From JAHDCJ01 sp039028895 (GTDB taxonomy: Bacteria; Bacteroidota; Bacteroidia; Chitinophagales; Saprospiraceae), in the NCBI GenBank assembly GCA_039028895.1, contig JBCCHF010000028.1:1-64000 (forward strand): 64,000 bases of DNA, in the 5' to 3' direction. Numbering within the stretch: the stretch's first letter is position 1; the number at the start of each line of letters is the position of its first letter. Under the pieces are notes generated by a model. It saw only the letters and a list, made by a program, of their open reading frames with translations, was not told the DNA's origin and ran no database searches. Of this stretch, positions 1-9,276 are shown piece by piece. Both the position numbers and the translations under genes were made by a program.

Positions 1-965
1 AACTTCTTACCAATACTTTCGAGTGAATAATCATTGACCGTTTGGATACTCTCTGCTAAAGAATTAGAATCCCTTGTTGAAAATCGAGATTCGTTTTGAA
101 TTAGCTTAAAACCTATCGCAGAGTAAAGTTTAAAAGAATGACTGAGTTCAACCTGTTTGATTTCAAAACATTCTGAGATAAGTGTTTCGCTCTCACTCGG
201 AGACATACCATGTGACAAGAAAGTAAAACTATCCCTATGGTAATTTAGAATATTGTCAGTTGTCAGTGGAATTTTGTTATCAGCTATAAAAGTTTTTTCT
301 TCTACCTGATCAAACATTTTCCACAAAAACTTCTCTTTTTCTTTATAATCAGTAATGCTTATTTCCGGGCTCCAATAATACTTTTCATTTCTTCGGGTTT
401 TGAACACAAGGAAATTTTCTAAAACCTGATCTACATCGTTAGATAAGTTGCCAAACTGACCATTCAAAATACTTATGTCCCCTCCTAATTCGGAAAAATA
501 AAGTATCCCGCCTTTCGTTAAAACTTTCAATAGTTTTATCAGGGCAAACCGCCAATTCATGGCATATTGCATCTCGAAGCAGCAAAAAATTATCGTAAAT
601 TCTGTTTTAAGATTAAATTCATCCAGACTATAATTTCCCAGATCTTCTACTGCGGTAACTTTAGGATGAAACTGCTTTAACTCTTCTGTGGTAAATGGTT
701 CTGACTGCACAAAGGGCCCATTATTAAAACCTTTAGACGCAACATTATATATGGTATAGACCTCAACATCTTTTTTCTGAACACCTCCTGTTTCCCCTAT
801 AGCTTCAATAAAAGGCCCCAGCATTGGCTGTTGAATTGTCTTCCCTATATACAACACCTTAATTGGACCATCCTCAATGTTTATTTTACCTAAATCACTC
901 TTATACTTATTCTTTAGTGAGTCTTTGTATTGAGTTAGATCAATAAGATGGTTTCCATTGGACAT
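1..965 (-). CDS. Methyltransferase-like protein, C-terminus cut by window edge
   Basis: An open frame of about 321 codons runs leftwards off the window with no stop, starting at an ATG (963-965) that lies 13 nt after an in-frame TAA, so the start is well fixed. The first residues are MSNGNHLIDLTQYKDSLK. A beta-strand/Gly segment (IKVLYIGK) followed by FIEAI, then a strand TIIFCCFEM and the block LLKVLTKGGILYFSE, resemble motifs I, II and III of class I SAM-dependent methyltransferases, but motif I lacks the usual GxGxG, so SAM binding is uncertain. No signal peptide or membrane segment is seen. It points away from the next gene. The fold assignment is inference; substrate unknown. Confidence 0.6.
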   Translation of the reverse strand, partial: MSNGNHLIDLTQYKDSLKNKYKSDLGKINIEDGPIKVLYIGKTIQQPMLGPFIEAIGETGGVQKKDVEVYTIYNVASKGFNNGPFVQSEPFTTEELKQFHPKVTAVEDLGNYSLDEFNLKTEFTIIFCCFEMQYAMNWRFALIKLLKVLTKGGILYFSELGGDISILNGQFGNLSNDVDQVLENFLVFKTRRNEKYYWSPEISITDYKEKEKFLWKMFDQVEEKTFIADNKIPLTTDNILNYHRDSFTFLSHGMSPSESETLISECFEIKQVELSHSFKLYSAIGFKLIQNESRFSTRDSNSLAESIQTVNDYSLESIGKK

Positions 966-1206
966 AATGCAGAATGCTTAAATTATTTTCAAGAAAGACG
1001 TAGCTACCCTTGTAAACATAATAAATATAAACTGTATTAATATATCCGGGCATTCCGGGGGCCACCCAGATAAGGCAACCATCTGTAGAAAATTCTTGAT
1101 CACTTGTAAAAAAAATAAATCCAAGTAAGGGTATTTTCAAAAGGCGGGGTATTAAGGTCGAAAATGGCAATGAAGCCTAAAATCTAAACCTTAAAATCTA
1201 ACAACA

Positions 1207-2040
1207 ATGAAAAAATATGCCTTTTTGATGATGCTCGCAATCACAGCAGGATTCTTCCAGTCATGTCAGCAAGATGAAGTCGTCGAGCCAGAACAACGCG
1301 TTGCTCCAGAACTACCAAAACAGGAAATGCTGATCATGCCATTCCGCGCATTTGAAGACCTCGACACCAACGGTATCGTCAGGGAAGACCCATTGACCAA
1401 AGACATGGACTCTTACCATAACTGGTTCCATTCAGCGGTTAATGTTTTCGTTTGGAATACCGCTGTAACTGTTAACATGGCCTTGCCAGTACTTGGTTTT
1501 TTCGAGTCTTTTAATCATCAGCCAATTTACGCTGGCAATGGTGTTTTTCAATGGATCTATGATGTGCAAACAGGGAATGATGTCTATTTCATCGTCCTCT
1601 CCGGTCAATATGTGAGTGGCGATATTCATTGGGAAATGAAAGCTTCGAAACTCGGCGGATTTACAGATGTTATCTGGTACTCAGGTGTAGTATCAGGCGA
1701 TGGAAGTGGCGCAACCTGGACACTTAATCACAAGCCAAATAATCCAGAGCCATATCTCTCGGTCACATATTCCAAAGATGTGAATGGCAATTTCGAATCT
1801 ATCCGTTATACGAATATCATTCCGGGTCATGTTGACAATGGCGATTATATCGAGTATCGTGTTGACGACCCAAGTGCAGGCTTCAACCGCGCATACGATG
1901 TGTATGGCGGGAATGCCAATGACTTCATCGAAATTCGCTGGAATGAGCCTACTCGCGAAGGACAGGTTAAACACCCCGGTCACTTTGACGATAACAACTG
2001 GCACTGCTGGGGTATGGACCTCATCGATACAGATTGCTAG
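1207..2040 (+). CDS. Secreted lipoprotein of unknown function
   Basis: 277 aa. The N-terminus is a lipoprotein signal: MKKYAFLMMLAITAG then a lipobox ending FFQSC, with Cys20 the predicted lipidated residue, so the protein should sit in a membrane facing periplasm or outside. The mature part is rich in Trp, Tyr, Gly and Asn and ends HCWGMDLIDTDC; its alternating beta pattern suggests a beta-sandwich or beta-barrel-like extracellular domain. I recognise no family or catalytic motif. It is monocistronic: a strong terminator follows at once, and the upstream gene is divergent. Function not inferred. Confidence 0.85.
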   Translation: MKKYAFLMMLAITAGFFQSCQQDEVVEPEQRVAPELPKQEMLIMPFRAFEDLDTNGIVREDPLTKDMDSYHNWFHSAVNVFVWNTAVTVNMALPVLGFFESFNHQPIYAGNGVFQWIYDVQTGNDVYFIVLSGQYVSGDIHWEMKASKLGGFTDVIWYSGVVSGDGSGATWTLNHKPNNPEPYLSVTYSKDVNGNFESIRYTNIIPGHVDNGDYIEYRVDDPSAGFNRAYDVYGGNANDFIEIRWNEPTREGQVKHPGHFDDNNWHCWGMDLIDTDC

Positions 2041-2071
2041 TTGACAACGATTTTTATTTGTAACAATTCCG

Positions 2072-2109
2072 GAGGTATGGGCTTAGGGCGCCTGTGCCTC
2101 TTTTTTTTT
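2072..2109 (+). terminator. Rho-independent terminator of the 1207-2040 lipoprotein gene
   Basis: GAGGTATGGGC pairs with GCGCCTGTGCCTC (several G-U pairs), followed directly by nine T residues. It lies between convergent genes, 31 nt after the lipoprotein stop codon. Confidence 0.75.
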
Positions 2110-2121
2110 GTTAATCACGAT

Positions 2122-2826
2122 TTAATTTATTGCCACCTTACTAATCACCGATTTATATCTGGTTCTCGAAAGCGGCAAATTTAAATCTGAATGCAGAGCG
2201 ATTTCATAACGACTTCCGGGAAACCGTAATACTTCTTTGATAGCATTTACCCTTACAAGATATGATCGATGAATTCTGATAAAATCATTCTGCAGTAACA
2301 CTTCAAGACGGTCTAGTGGTTTGTCGCTGATTTCAAGCTTATCGTTTCTCAGATGAAGTTCAGCGTAATGACCATCAGATTTGATGTATAAAATTTCAAT
2401 TACAGGCACCAGGAGTAATTTACCTTTTTTTTTCACTGTTAAGTTCTTTATCTCTGGTGATGGTTCCTTTGCCTGACCAATAGACCTTAAATAGGCTGTT
2501 TTGAGTCGTTCCTGATTAAACGGTTTCGGAATAAAATCAAGTACGCCATATTCAAATGCTTTAATGGCTTGGTCACGATAGGCCGAAACTACAATGGTGA
2601 AAAAGGGCCTGGATACAAAGTCATTTAGCAAATCAAACCCGTTTCTGCCATTCAGGTTTAAATCGAGAAACAGCAGATCAATTTCATTTTGAGACATAAA
2701 TATTTCTGCTTCAGTGAGGTTATTGATAACCGTAATATTTGTTAACACCTCTTCCCAAATTAGCCGGACGTTTTTCTCCAGTAGCTTGGCCACTCTTAAC
2801 TCGTCTTCTACTATCAGGATCTTCAT
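2122..2826 (-). CDS. LytTR-family response regulator
   Basis: 234 aa. Residues 1-120 are a receiver domain with the acidic pair E7/D8, phospho-acceptor Asp55 in LLFLDLNLNG, and a Lys after strand beta5 (FIPKPF). Residues about 130-234 form a LytTR DNA-binding domain with LYIKSDGHYAELH and the closing pattern FIRIHRSYLVRVNAI. Its start overlaps the kinase stop by 4 nt (ATGA), so the two genes are translationally coupled and form a two-component pair. It should bind direct repeats; its targets are not visible in this window. Confidence 0.95.
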   Translation of the reverse strand: MKILIVEDELRVAKLLEKNVRLIWEEVLTNITVINNLTEAEIFMSQNEIDLLFLDLNLNGRNGFDLLNDFVSRPFFTIVVSAYRDQAIKAFEYGVLDFIPKPFNQERLKTAYLRSIGQAKEPSPEIKNLTVKKKGKLLLVPVIEILYIKSDGHYAELHLRNDKLEISDKPLDRLEVLLQNDFIRIHRSYLVRVNAIKEVLRFPGSRYEIALHSDLNLPLSRTRYKSVISKVAIN

Positions 2827-4544
2827 TGTTTTATGATAATTTTTGTTATCCAGATGTTGTCATTAGCAAAACTTTCCATTGTCCATCGATCTCCATAGTT
2901 TTCTTTAAGTCTGGCTTCAACGTATTTCAATCCAGTGCCTTTACTATTCATTTTTTCTGATTTAGCCTGAACTCCGGGCGAATAAAAGGTATAGATTTTT
3001 TTATGTTGTCTTCTTTCAAAAACCAGTTCGAACACAGCATTGCTGCTAACATGCTTATTATGGGTAATTCCATTTTCAAGGAGCGTTAAAAAGATTGCCG
3101 GTGGAATAAATTCAGTGGGATCAACGTCCTTCGTGCTTAATTGATAATTGACCTCATTCCTGAATTTCATAACTTCCAAATGGGCATTACACAAGCTGAT
3201 TTCTTCATTTATTGGAATTAATTGCTTTTCAGACACTGAACGCAAGGCCTCAAATTCTTCCGCCAAAGCTTCAATAAATTGTTGAGCTGTTTTCGGTGAT
3301 TCCTCAACCCAGGAAATAAGCGCCGTCAGGGTATTCATCAGGTAGTGAGGCTGAATATTCTTTTTGAGTAATTCGATCTTCAAGCGTTCCGTCCTGTAAC
3401 GCGACAATTCGTAGGCCTGTCTTTCATCACCAATCAATTTCGAGAGTATATAAAGGTTAACAATGATGAAAACAGTAAAACTGAAAAACAATAATCGATC
3501 GTAATAGAACGGTTCAAAGAAAGCACTGGCCATCAATAATGGGATCAATCCAATCAATGCTTCTCCTGCATAGGATCTCTCCCTGATTAAAGCCCACCCT
3601 GCAATGACCATAGACAAAATCGTACTGACTGTTACCCAGTAAAAGGTTAATCGGTCATAATCTGATTCCAAATACCAGACAATGACGATAAAAGCACCAA
3701 AAAATCCAAGAATAATCCATCCCCTCTTTAGCTCAAATTGAATAATGAAAAACAAGGGTAATAAGAAAGCCACTCCTCCGGCAAAAAGACTGATGGCGTC
3801 AAGACGCAAATAGTGTAAATGATAGGGATAAGCATAATAAAATTTGACATACTCCAGGAGGATCCATAGAAATAGTATTATGCTGACCATTCCAAATACG
3901 AGGAAGGACCACTTGTGATAACTTTTGGCAAAAACAAAGAAATAGTAAAGGGCGATCACGAAAAACACCCCTGCCAGTACATGCATAAATGCCGCAATAA
4001 TGATCAAAGTACGACTCTGTACATCATAATCGCTGATTTTTAGGAAAGGCATCGTTTTGGACCCTAAAAGTCGGTGTTGAGATACCCTTACCGCCAAAAG
4101 ATGTTCCCCCGCATACCCCAACATTTCAGGGATCAGGAAAATGCCATCAATGCCACCGGGTCTTTCATTGCTTTTGCCATTTCCCACTACCCCGTTTTGA
4201 CCAATAAAATGACCGTCCCAATACACCTCGTAGGCCCCGAATGACGATCGGATACCCAGCCCTAGAGGACCATCTCTGTGCTTAATTGAGTCAAGAACGA
4301 CCCTTGCACGCCACCAATATGTTTTACTATCTACCGAGATTCTTTCATCCCAGGCTGAATCATCAAAATCAACTGCTTTCCATTGTGGATCATCGCCGGC
4401 TTTGAATAGAATAGACTCCACCGGGTATGGGCTGGAAAGTCCAATTGTCAAAAATTGACCACCATATACAAACACCAGATACACTGCGCTTGCCATAACA
4501 GCGAATCTGACCAACCACGCCATTAGCTTGTTTTTGTTTATCAC
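2823..4544 (-). CDS. LytS/YehU-type sensor histidine kinase with periplasmic sensor domain and multi-TM region
   Basis: 573 aa. After one N-terminal TM helix comes a jelly-roll-like extracytoplasmic region (about residues 35-170, with WKAVDFDDSAWDERI and WWRARVVL, as in galactose-binding-like 7TMR-DISM sensor domains). About seven hydrophobic helices follow (170-375), then a His_kinase domain with phospho-acceptor His in KNIQPHYLMNTL and an N-box LLENGITHNK, ending in an HATPase_c domain. The start used is GTG at 4544; an ATG at 4523 would remove seven residues and keep the first TM helix. It is paired with the LytTR regulator immediately downstream. The ligand is unknown; the jelly roll suggests a carbohydrate or small molecule (inference). 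Confidence 0.93.
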   Translation of the reverse strand: MINKNKLMAWLVRFAVMASAVYLVFVYGGQFLTIGLSSPYPVESILFKAGDDPQWKAVDFDDSAWDERISVDSKTYWWRARVVLDSIKHRDGPLGLGIRSSFGAYEVYWDGHFIGQNGVVGNGKSNERPGGIDGIFLIPEMLGYAGEHLLAVRVSQHRLLGSKTMPFLKISDYDVQSRTLIIIAAFMHVLAGVFFVIALYYFFVFAKSYHKWSFLVFGMVSIILFLWILLEYVKFYYAYPYHLHYLRLDAISLFAGGVAFLLPLFFIIQFELKRGWIILGFFGAFIVIVWYLESDYDRLTFYWVTVSTILSMVIAGWALIRERSYAGEALIGLIPLLMASAFFEPFYYDRLLFFSFTVFIIVNLYILSKLIGDERQAYELSRYRTERLKIELLKKNIQPHYLMNTLTALISWVEESPKTAQQFIEALAEEFEALRSVSEKQLIPINEEISLCNAHLEVMKFRNEVNYQLSTKDVDPTEFIPPAIFLTLLENGITHNKHVSSNAVFELVFERRQHKKIYTFYSPGVQAKSEKMNSKGTGLKYVEARLKENYGDRWTMESFANDNIWITKIIIKQ

Positions 4545-4660
4545 AATTCAAAAATAAAGGAATCCATTTGGCTAAGAACGTATTTCAGGAAGATATAGAG
4601 CACCTCGGGAAATAAAACTTTGAAGAACCAAGAATTGCTGTGAATTTGAATTCAAAAAAA

Positions 4661-6463
4661 ATGCTTCGAATCCATCACATTTTCGCACTATTATTGTTTT
4701 TACTGCTTTGTTATATGCCCAAAATAGTATCCGCCCAGGAAAATATGTCTGACGCAAACTGGCTGGAAGATCTTGATCATCTCAAGGGCCTGATATCAAC
4801 TGAACATGTCCGCCCGTTTTGGCAAAGCAATGAGTCGGATTTTGAGAAACTCTTTGAATCCGTTCGTAATGATTTTTCACAAAAAACGCTAAGCAAACAG
4901 GAAAAGGTTATTGCTTTTATGCAATTGGTTGCTTTTATCAGAGATGGGCACACAGCTATAAGTTCTGGTGATCGCTACCGACTATTGGGATATTTACCTT
5001 TCACTGCAGCCTGGTTTGGAAATGACCTTCATATTATTAGAACGACAGCTTCACTTAAGCCGGCTTTAGGCTCAAAAATTTTAGCCATCAACGGCGTTAC
5101 CATACAGGAAGTTTGTGAAAAACTCAGACGCATTGTTCCTCATGCCAATGAAAGTCGTTTTAAAAAATTCTCACCCAATTATCTTCATCTACCGGGCGCC
5201 TTATTTGGCCTTGGCATCACTGCTTCTCCAAATAAAGCGATGTTACTCCTGGAAGATGAGCATGGCGCCAGATTTCATGTTGAGTATACCAACATGTCTC
5301 CTGAGGTAGAAGAAAAGACACAATTCCTGGATTTTCTTGACGACATCGATGCATTGCCATTGTATCAAACCAATGCCGATGAAGCTTATTGGTTTGATTA
5401 TATAGAGGAAGAAGGAATCCTTTATTTCAAATACAATCGGGTAACCAGCATGAAAGCCGAGAATGTTTGGGCTTTTGCCGCAAGGCTTTTCAACTTTATT
5501 GATCAGAATCAGATTGACAAATTCATAGTGGACATCCGCGACAATGGGGGAGGGTCAAGTGCGTTTTCAGCTCCTTTTTGGCATGGAATCGCTACCAATG
5601 GTAAAATCAACCAGAGAGGAAAATTATTTGTAATTACCGGATACAAAACCTTCTCTGCAGCCATCAACTTCGCATCTCAACTTGAAAGAAATACAAAAGC
5701 CATATTTGTTGGCGAGCCGCCTTGTGATTATCTCCATTCACCAGGAGATAATGATGAGTTCAAATTGCCTAATTCAGGAACAACCGTTTTGTTATCTAAA
5801 ATATTTCATGAAGAGTCATTCCACAAAGATCATCGGTCAGCTCTAGTTCCTGAGCTCCCGATAAATTTGACATTTAATGAATATGCATCAGGCATTGATC
5901 AGGCATTTGAAAAAATAAAGAACTATGAAGATGATCAAAAAATCAAACAGCTAAAAAACCCCTCCCGATATATTGGCAGATATAGCTTCAGCCCTGAAAC
6001 CAATCTGAATATCAAAAAAGGCGATTACGGTCTTGAAATGACAATAACTGGCAAGTTCACTTCTCCACTATATCCATCAAAAAAAAGAAGTTTTAAAACC
6101 GAAATCCCCGGATTTGAACTCTGGTTTGACAAATCCTCAAACTTATTTGTCTATTATCCCGATGGACAAGTTCGTCGCCTCCAAAGGACAACGTCAGACG
6201 ATGTTACCCCCTCCGAACTCATCTACCAAAGCAAGTTGAATCAGGCAGAAGAAAAACTGAAGGCGTTAAAAAAAGAATTTCCGGACCAAACTTTCTGGAA
6301 AGACCACGCCCTGGTCGACCTTGCCCTGGAACTGTATTATGATTTTTCCAAAGAAAAAGGAAGAGAGCAAGCAAAAGCAATGGCTCGAAGTGTGATTGAA
6401 ATGGCCATCAGGATTAACCCTGAGGATAATGCTTATGCTAGGAGTGCTTTGGAATACTATTAG
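4661..6463 (+). CDS. S41-family (C-terminal processing-like) peptidase, secreted
   Basis: About 600 aa from the ATG at 4661; a GTG at 4640 would add seven residues before an already complete signal peptide (MLRIHHIFALLLFLLLC...IVSAQ). The N-terminal half has the S41 helical region with FIRDGHT. The core contains DKFIVDIRDNGGGSSAF, then FVITGYKTFSAAINFA, where the Ser of TFSAA matches the S41 nucleophile, and the strand AIFVGEPP. A charged C-terminal region has a TPR-like helix pair. It is expected in the periplasm or outside. It is transcribed divergently from the LytS-type kinase, so the 4545-4660 gap should hold both promoters. Substrate unknown. Confidence 0.88.
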   Translation: MLRIHHIFALLLFLLLCYMPKIVSAQENMSDANWLEDLDHLKGLISTEHVRPFWQSNESDFEKLFESVRNDFSQKTLSKQEKVIAFMQLVAFIRDGHTAISSGDRYRLLGYLPFTAAWFGNDLHIIRTTASLKPALGSKILAINGVTIQEVCEKLRRIVPHANESRFKKFSPNYLHLPGALFGLGITASPNKAMLLLEDEHGARFHVEYTNMSPEVEEKTQFLDFLDDIDALPLYQTNADEAYWFDYIEEEGILYFKYNRVTSMKAENVWAFAARLFNFIDQNQIDKFIVDIRDNGGGSSAFSAPFWHGIATNGKINQRGKLFVITGYKTFSAAINFASQLERNTKAIFVGEPPCDYLHSPGDNDEFKLPNSGTTVLLSKIFHEESFHKDHRSALVPELPINLTFNEYASGIDQAFEKIKNYEDDQKIKQLKNPSRYIGRYSFSPETNLNIKKGDYGLEMTITGKFTSPLYPSKKRSFKTEIPGFELWFDKSSNLFVYYPDGQVRRLQRTTSDDVTPSELIYQSKLNQAEEKLKALKKEFPDQTFWKDHALVDLALELYYDFSKEKGREQAKAMARSVIEMAIRINPEDNAYARSALEYY

Positions 6464-6480
6464 AGTACACGTAAGAATTT

Positions 6481-6597
6481 TTCAATGCGGAGGCGAAGAG
6501 AGGCACAGAATTACACAGAGAAATTTTATTATCAGATAAACTTTCATCAGAAAAATGTTCTGCGCTTCTCAGTGGGTCTTAGCGCCTCCGCGTTGAA
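6481..6597. repeat. Interspersed intergenic element with terminal inverted repeats
   Basis: TTCAATGCGGAGGCG (6481-6495) is the reverse complement of CGCCTCCGCGTTGAA (6583-6597) except for one position, giving a 15-bp terminal inverted repeat around about 87 nt. It lies between convergent genes and holds no credible ORF. Related copies occur elsewhere in the window, sharing the core CTC(T/C)GCGTT. Confidence 0.65.
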
Positions 6598-6609
6598 AAT
6601 GCCTGCAAC

Positions 6610-8043
6610 TTATTTATTCGTTACCCCTAGTTGCTTCAACATCTTTTTAGCCGAAGGTAATGATGGATCGACTGATAATGCCTTTTTGTAATTCTCGATG
6701 GCTTTTGACTTGTCGCCTTGCTCTAACCAGGCTTCTGCAAGACTATCCCAGACATTCGCTTCTTCGGGGAAAAGTTCTGTGTTGAGGGTGAATAGCTCGA
6801 TGGCTTTATCCTGCTCGTCTTCATTTAAAAGGTTATATCCCAAGTGATTCAAAATCCAATGTTTTGGATCTGCAGGATGGAAATTGCTGCTGGCTTCCTC
6901 GAAGTTGGCTTTCAGGTAGTCGATGCCCTTTTCTTCGTAGACTTTGTATACGTTCAGGGTGGCTGGCAATTGAGCAGTTTCCGGCTCCCTGTTTCTGATA
7001 ATGTTGAGTGCGCCGATGCCGATATTTTCGGCAATCGGTTCATCCATATTTGCCAAAACGACGATAGAAATCTGTTCGTACAGCATTTCGACGTGAACAG
7101 TATTCAGCCCATTTGCTCCACCAGCCAGAGGCAACCCGATTTGTGGTTGTTCGTAATAAGGAGCTATCATCACAAAGAACTCCATCTTTTCGCGCAAAGC
7201 TTTGCTGACCAATTGGTCGCCGTGGAAAAACGCCCTGTAAAAGGTCAATACATCGTCAGCTGTTCCCCAGAATCCGCCATCAGGTTTAGGCTCTGAGAGG
7301 ATGTCCAAATTGTCGATATAACCATTGAGCGTTTTCATATATCCAACTGAACGATTAGGGATATTCGCCAGGTTTTCGATGTAGGTATTGGCCAGGCCTA
7401 AAGGCTCGATTACATATTCTCTAACGTTTTGGAGGTAAGATTTCCCACTTATTTTTTCTATGATCATACCAAGCAAAATATACCCCGTGTTCGAATACAT
7501 TTGATCATCTCCCGGAGGGAATTCAAGGTCCATGGTTTTGGCAAATTCTGCAATGGTAACCATTGTCCTTTGTTCGAGGTCAAGTGAAAAATAATCCGGG
7601 CCAGCGTAGTCCCCGAATCCCGAAGTGTGGTTAATAAGATGCGAAATCGTCACCTGGTCAATCATTGGCTGATTATATCCTGCGAGAATGTCAACCAACT
7701 TATCATCAAGCGACAACTTGCCGTTTTCGATCAACTTAGCGATGACCACCTTGGTAAAACTCTTGTTCATACTCCCAAGGTTGAATGTAGTTTCAAAAGT
7801 TACAGGAGTATTCGTTTCACGGTTGGCCAGGCCAAATGTTTTCCGATAAACAGGCGCTCCCTTTTCTGCAATCAGAACCACTCCAGAGAAAATTCCGAGT
7901 TCGATATAATCGTTAACCAGTTGGTCTACTTTGGTGGATATTTTTTCCCAGTCCAGATCAGACTTTATATCTTCTCCTGCTTTCGATGTCCCACAGGCAA
8001 AGACCAGAGTCGAAATAATCAAGGCTATAATGAGATTTTTCAT
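6610..8043 (-). CDS. Serine beta-lactamase-fold hydrolase (class C/DD-peptidase-like) lipoprotein with TPR tail
   Basis: 477 aa. It begins with the lipoprotein signal MKNLIIALIISTLVFACG. The beta-lactamase/transpeptidase-like domain has the catalytic SxxK as SMNK in FNLGSMNKSFTK, the YxN motif as YSN in MYSNTGYILLG, and a late Gly/Ala-rich LPLAGGANG in place of the KTG strand. The last ~100 residues contain TPR-like repeats (AWLEQGDKSKAIENYKKAL). This arrangement, an esterase or peptidase of the AmpC/EstB kind with a TPR tail, is common in Bacteroidota. The true substrate is unknown and clinical beta-lactamase activity should not be assumed. It is divergent from the LytTR kinase gene at 8233. 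Confidence 0.9.
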   Translation of the reverse strand: MKNLIIALIISTLVFACGTSKAGEDIKSDLDWEKISTKVDQLVNDYIELGIFSGVVLIAEKGAPVYRKTFGLANRETNTPVTFETTFNLGSMNKSFTKVVIAKLIENGKLSLDDKLVDILAGYNQPMIDQVTISHLINHTSGFGDYAGPDYFSLDLEQRTMVTIAEFAKTMDLEFPPGDDQMYSNTGYILLGMIIEKISGKSYLQNVREYVIEPLGLANTYIENLANIPNRSVGYMKTLNGYIDNLDILSEPKPDGGFWGTADDVLTFYRAFFHGDQLVSKALREKMEFFVMIAPYYEQPQIGLPLAGGANGLNTVHVEMLYEQISIVVLANMDEPIAENIGIGALNIIRNREPETAQLPATLNVYKVYEEKGIDYLKANFEEASSNFHPADPKHWILNHLGYNLLNEDEQDKAIELFTLNTELFPEEANVWDSLAEAWLEQGDKSKAIENYKKALSVDPSLPSAKKMLKQLGVTNK

Positions 8044-8157
8044 AATGCTGTTTTTCCTACAAGGGTAGGCGAAGATTAGCCTTCAAAATTTAGAATGTTA
8101 TCAGTGTAATTACTTTTGGGATAAAACCTGTAATTCTTGTTTTTTTGAAAAGATTCA

Positions 8158-8192
8158 ATGGTTTTATCACATAAATCGATGGTTTCATCACA
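8158..8192 (+). promoter_or_regulatory. Tandem direct repeat, likely LytTR operator
   Basis: ATGGTTTTATCACA (8158-8171) and ATGGTTTCATCACA (8179-8192) are 14-mers with one mismatch and a 21-bp repeat period, i.e. two helical turns. LytTR regulators are known to bind imperfect direct repeats with about this spacing. The site lies 40 bp before a LytTR two-component operon and within its divergent promoter region, so autoregulation is the simplest inference; the hydrolase at 6610-8043 could be co-regulated. Confidence 0.55.
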
Positions 8193-8232
8193 ATAACCAC
8201 CATGTGAATCATCAATTTCGTTTTTTTGCGGT

Positions 8233-9276
8233 ATGCAAAGTCGTCTTTTCGAACCTCTCGCACATGTCTTGTTTTGGGGGCTCATTAGTTGGGTAATTGT
8301 TTCGCTATTTTCAATTAACTCACAAGAGATCGAAATCATTAATGGCCAAAGAACCGTCCGAATCACCCGTGACCCAAATCTTATCCGGTTCCTTTTAATA
8401 GGGCAGGGGTTTGCTGTTTTAATCGCCTACCTCAACATCCTGATCATCCGAAAGCCAAGTCACCTATCGGCGGCTTATGTCTTGTTGCGTTCTTTCGCTT
8501 TACTGTTCGCCGTTGTCGGCATTTATCTTTTTCTGGCGAAGCAAATTATATTTACTGGGTATCCTTATCCTTACTATTTGCAACTTGGCCTTTTCGTTTT
8601 TTTCTTTGCTATCTCGTCTGCTTATGGTTTCGCAGTAGAGTGGCAACGATCAGAAAACAAACGACAAACCCTGGCTTATGAAAAACAACAAGCAGAGTTG
8701 AACCTCCTGCGATCACAATTACAACCACATTTTCTGTTTAACACAATGAATAACCTGTTGGCCATGGTGGATCAAAGTGGCAATCCGAAATTAACTTCGG
8801 CCATTGACCAGCTTTCGGGTTTGTTGCGTTATGTGGTTTATGAAACTTCGGGAAAGAAAGTGACCGTTGAAAAAGAAATAGCTTTTATTGAAGATTATAC
8901 CGAGCTACAATTACTCCGTTTTAATGAAGACGAAGTTAACCTGAAGGTGAATATCAAGGGCGATTATATTAACCAAAAAGTTGAACCCGGGTTGTTCATT
9001 CCTTTTGTTGAAAATGCTTTCAAGCACGGTGTTCGACCTGAGCAATCCTCGTTCATCCTAATCGATTTCGATCTTAATCAGGATAATGTTATTCAGTTTC
9101 TGTGTTCGAACTCCCTTATCACCCTTTCCGGGAATGCTGATGGCGGGATGGGATTAAAGGGCGTAAAAAAGCGACTTGACCTTTTGTATCCGGAGAAATA
9201 TAAACTCGAAATCATCAAAGGAGAAAACTATATTGTCAACCTGAAAATCGAAACGCATGAAGGCGATAATCGTTGA
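8233..9276 (+). CDS. LytS/YehU-type sensor histidine kinase (four-TM)
   Basis: 347 aa. Four predicted TM helices (about residues 8-28, 50-75, 83-105, 115-135) replace any large extracytoplasmic sensor. A short coiled linker leads to the His_kinase domain: phospho-acceptor His in LQPHFLFNTMNNLL, and an N-box PFVENAFKHGV within a minimal HATPase_c domain ending GGMGLKGVKKRLDLLYP. It overlaps the downstream LytTR regulator by 20 nt, so the two form a coupled two-component operon. A direct repeat that fits a LytTR operator is found upstream. Confidence 0.95.
   Translation: MQSRLFEPLAHVLFWGLISWVIVSLFSINSQEIEIINGQRTVRITRDPNLIRFLLIGQGFAVLIAYLNILIIRKPSHLSAAYVLLRSFALLFAVVGIYLFLAKQIIFTGYPYPYYLQLGLFVFFFAISSAYGFAVEWQRSENKRQTLAYEKQQAELNLLRSQLQPHFLFNTMNNLLAMVDQSGNPKLTSAIDQLSGLLRYVVYETSGKKVTVEKEIAFIEDYTELQLLRFNEDEVNLKVNIKGDYINQKVEPGLFIPFVENAFKHGVRPEQSSFILIDFDLNQDNVIQFLCSNSLITLSGNADGGMGLKGVKKRLDLLYPEKYKLEIIKGENYIVNLKIETHEGDNR

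Noticed and set aside
940..1170. Minus-strand 76-aa frame
   Set aside because: It overlaps the start of the methyltransferase-like gene and the region upstream of 1207, with no family pattern or coding signal.
6485..6691. 68-aa plus-strand frame
   Set aside because: Made of the interspersed element and the antisense 3' end of the hydrolase gene.
6610..8043. Acquired antibiotic-resistance beta-lactamase
   Set aside because: Only the fold and SxxK/YxN motifs are shared; the TPR tail and lipoprotein context suit an esterase/peptidase, and no mobile-element signs are near.
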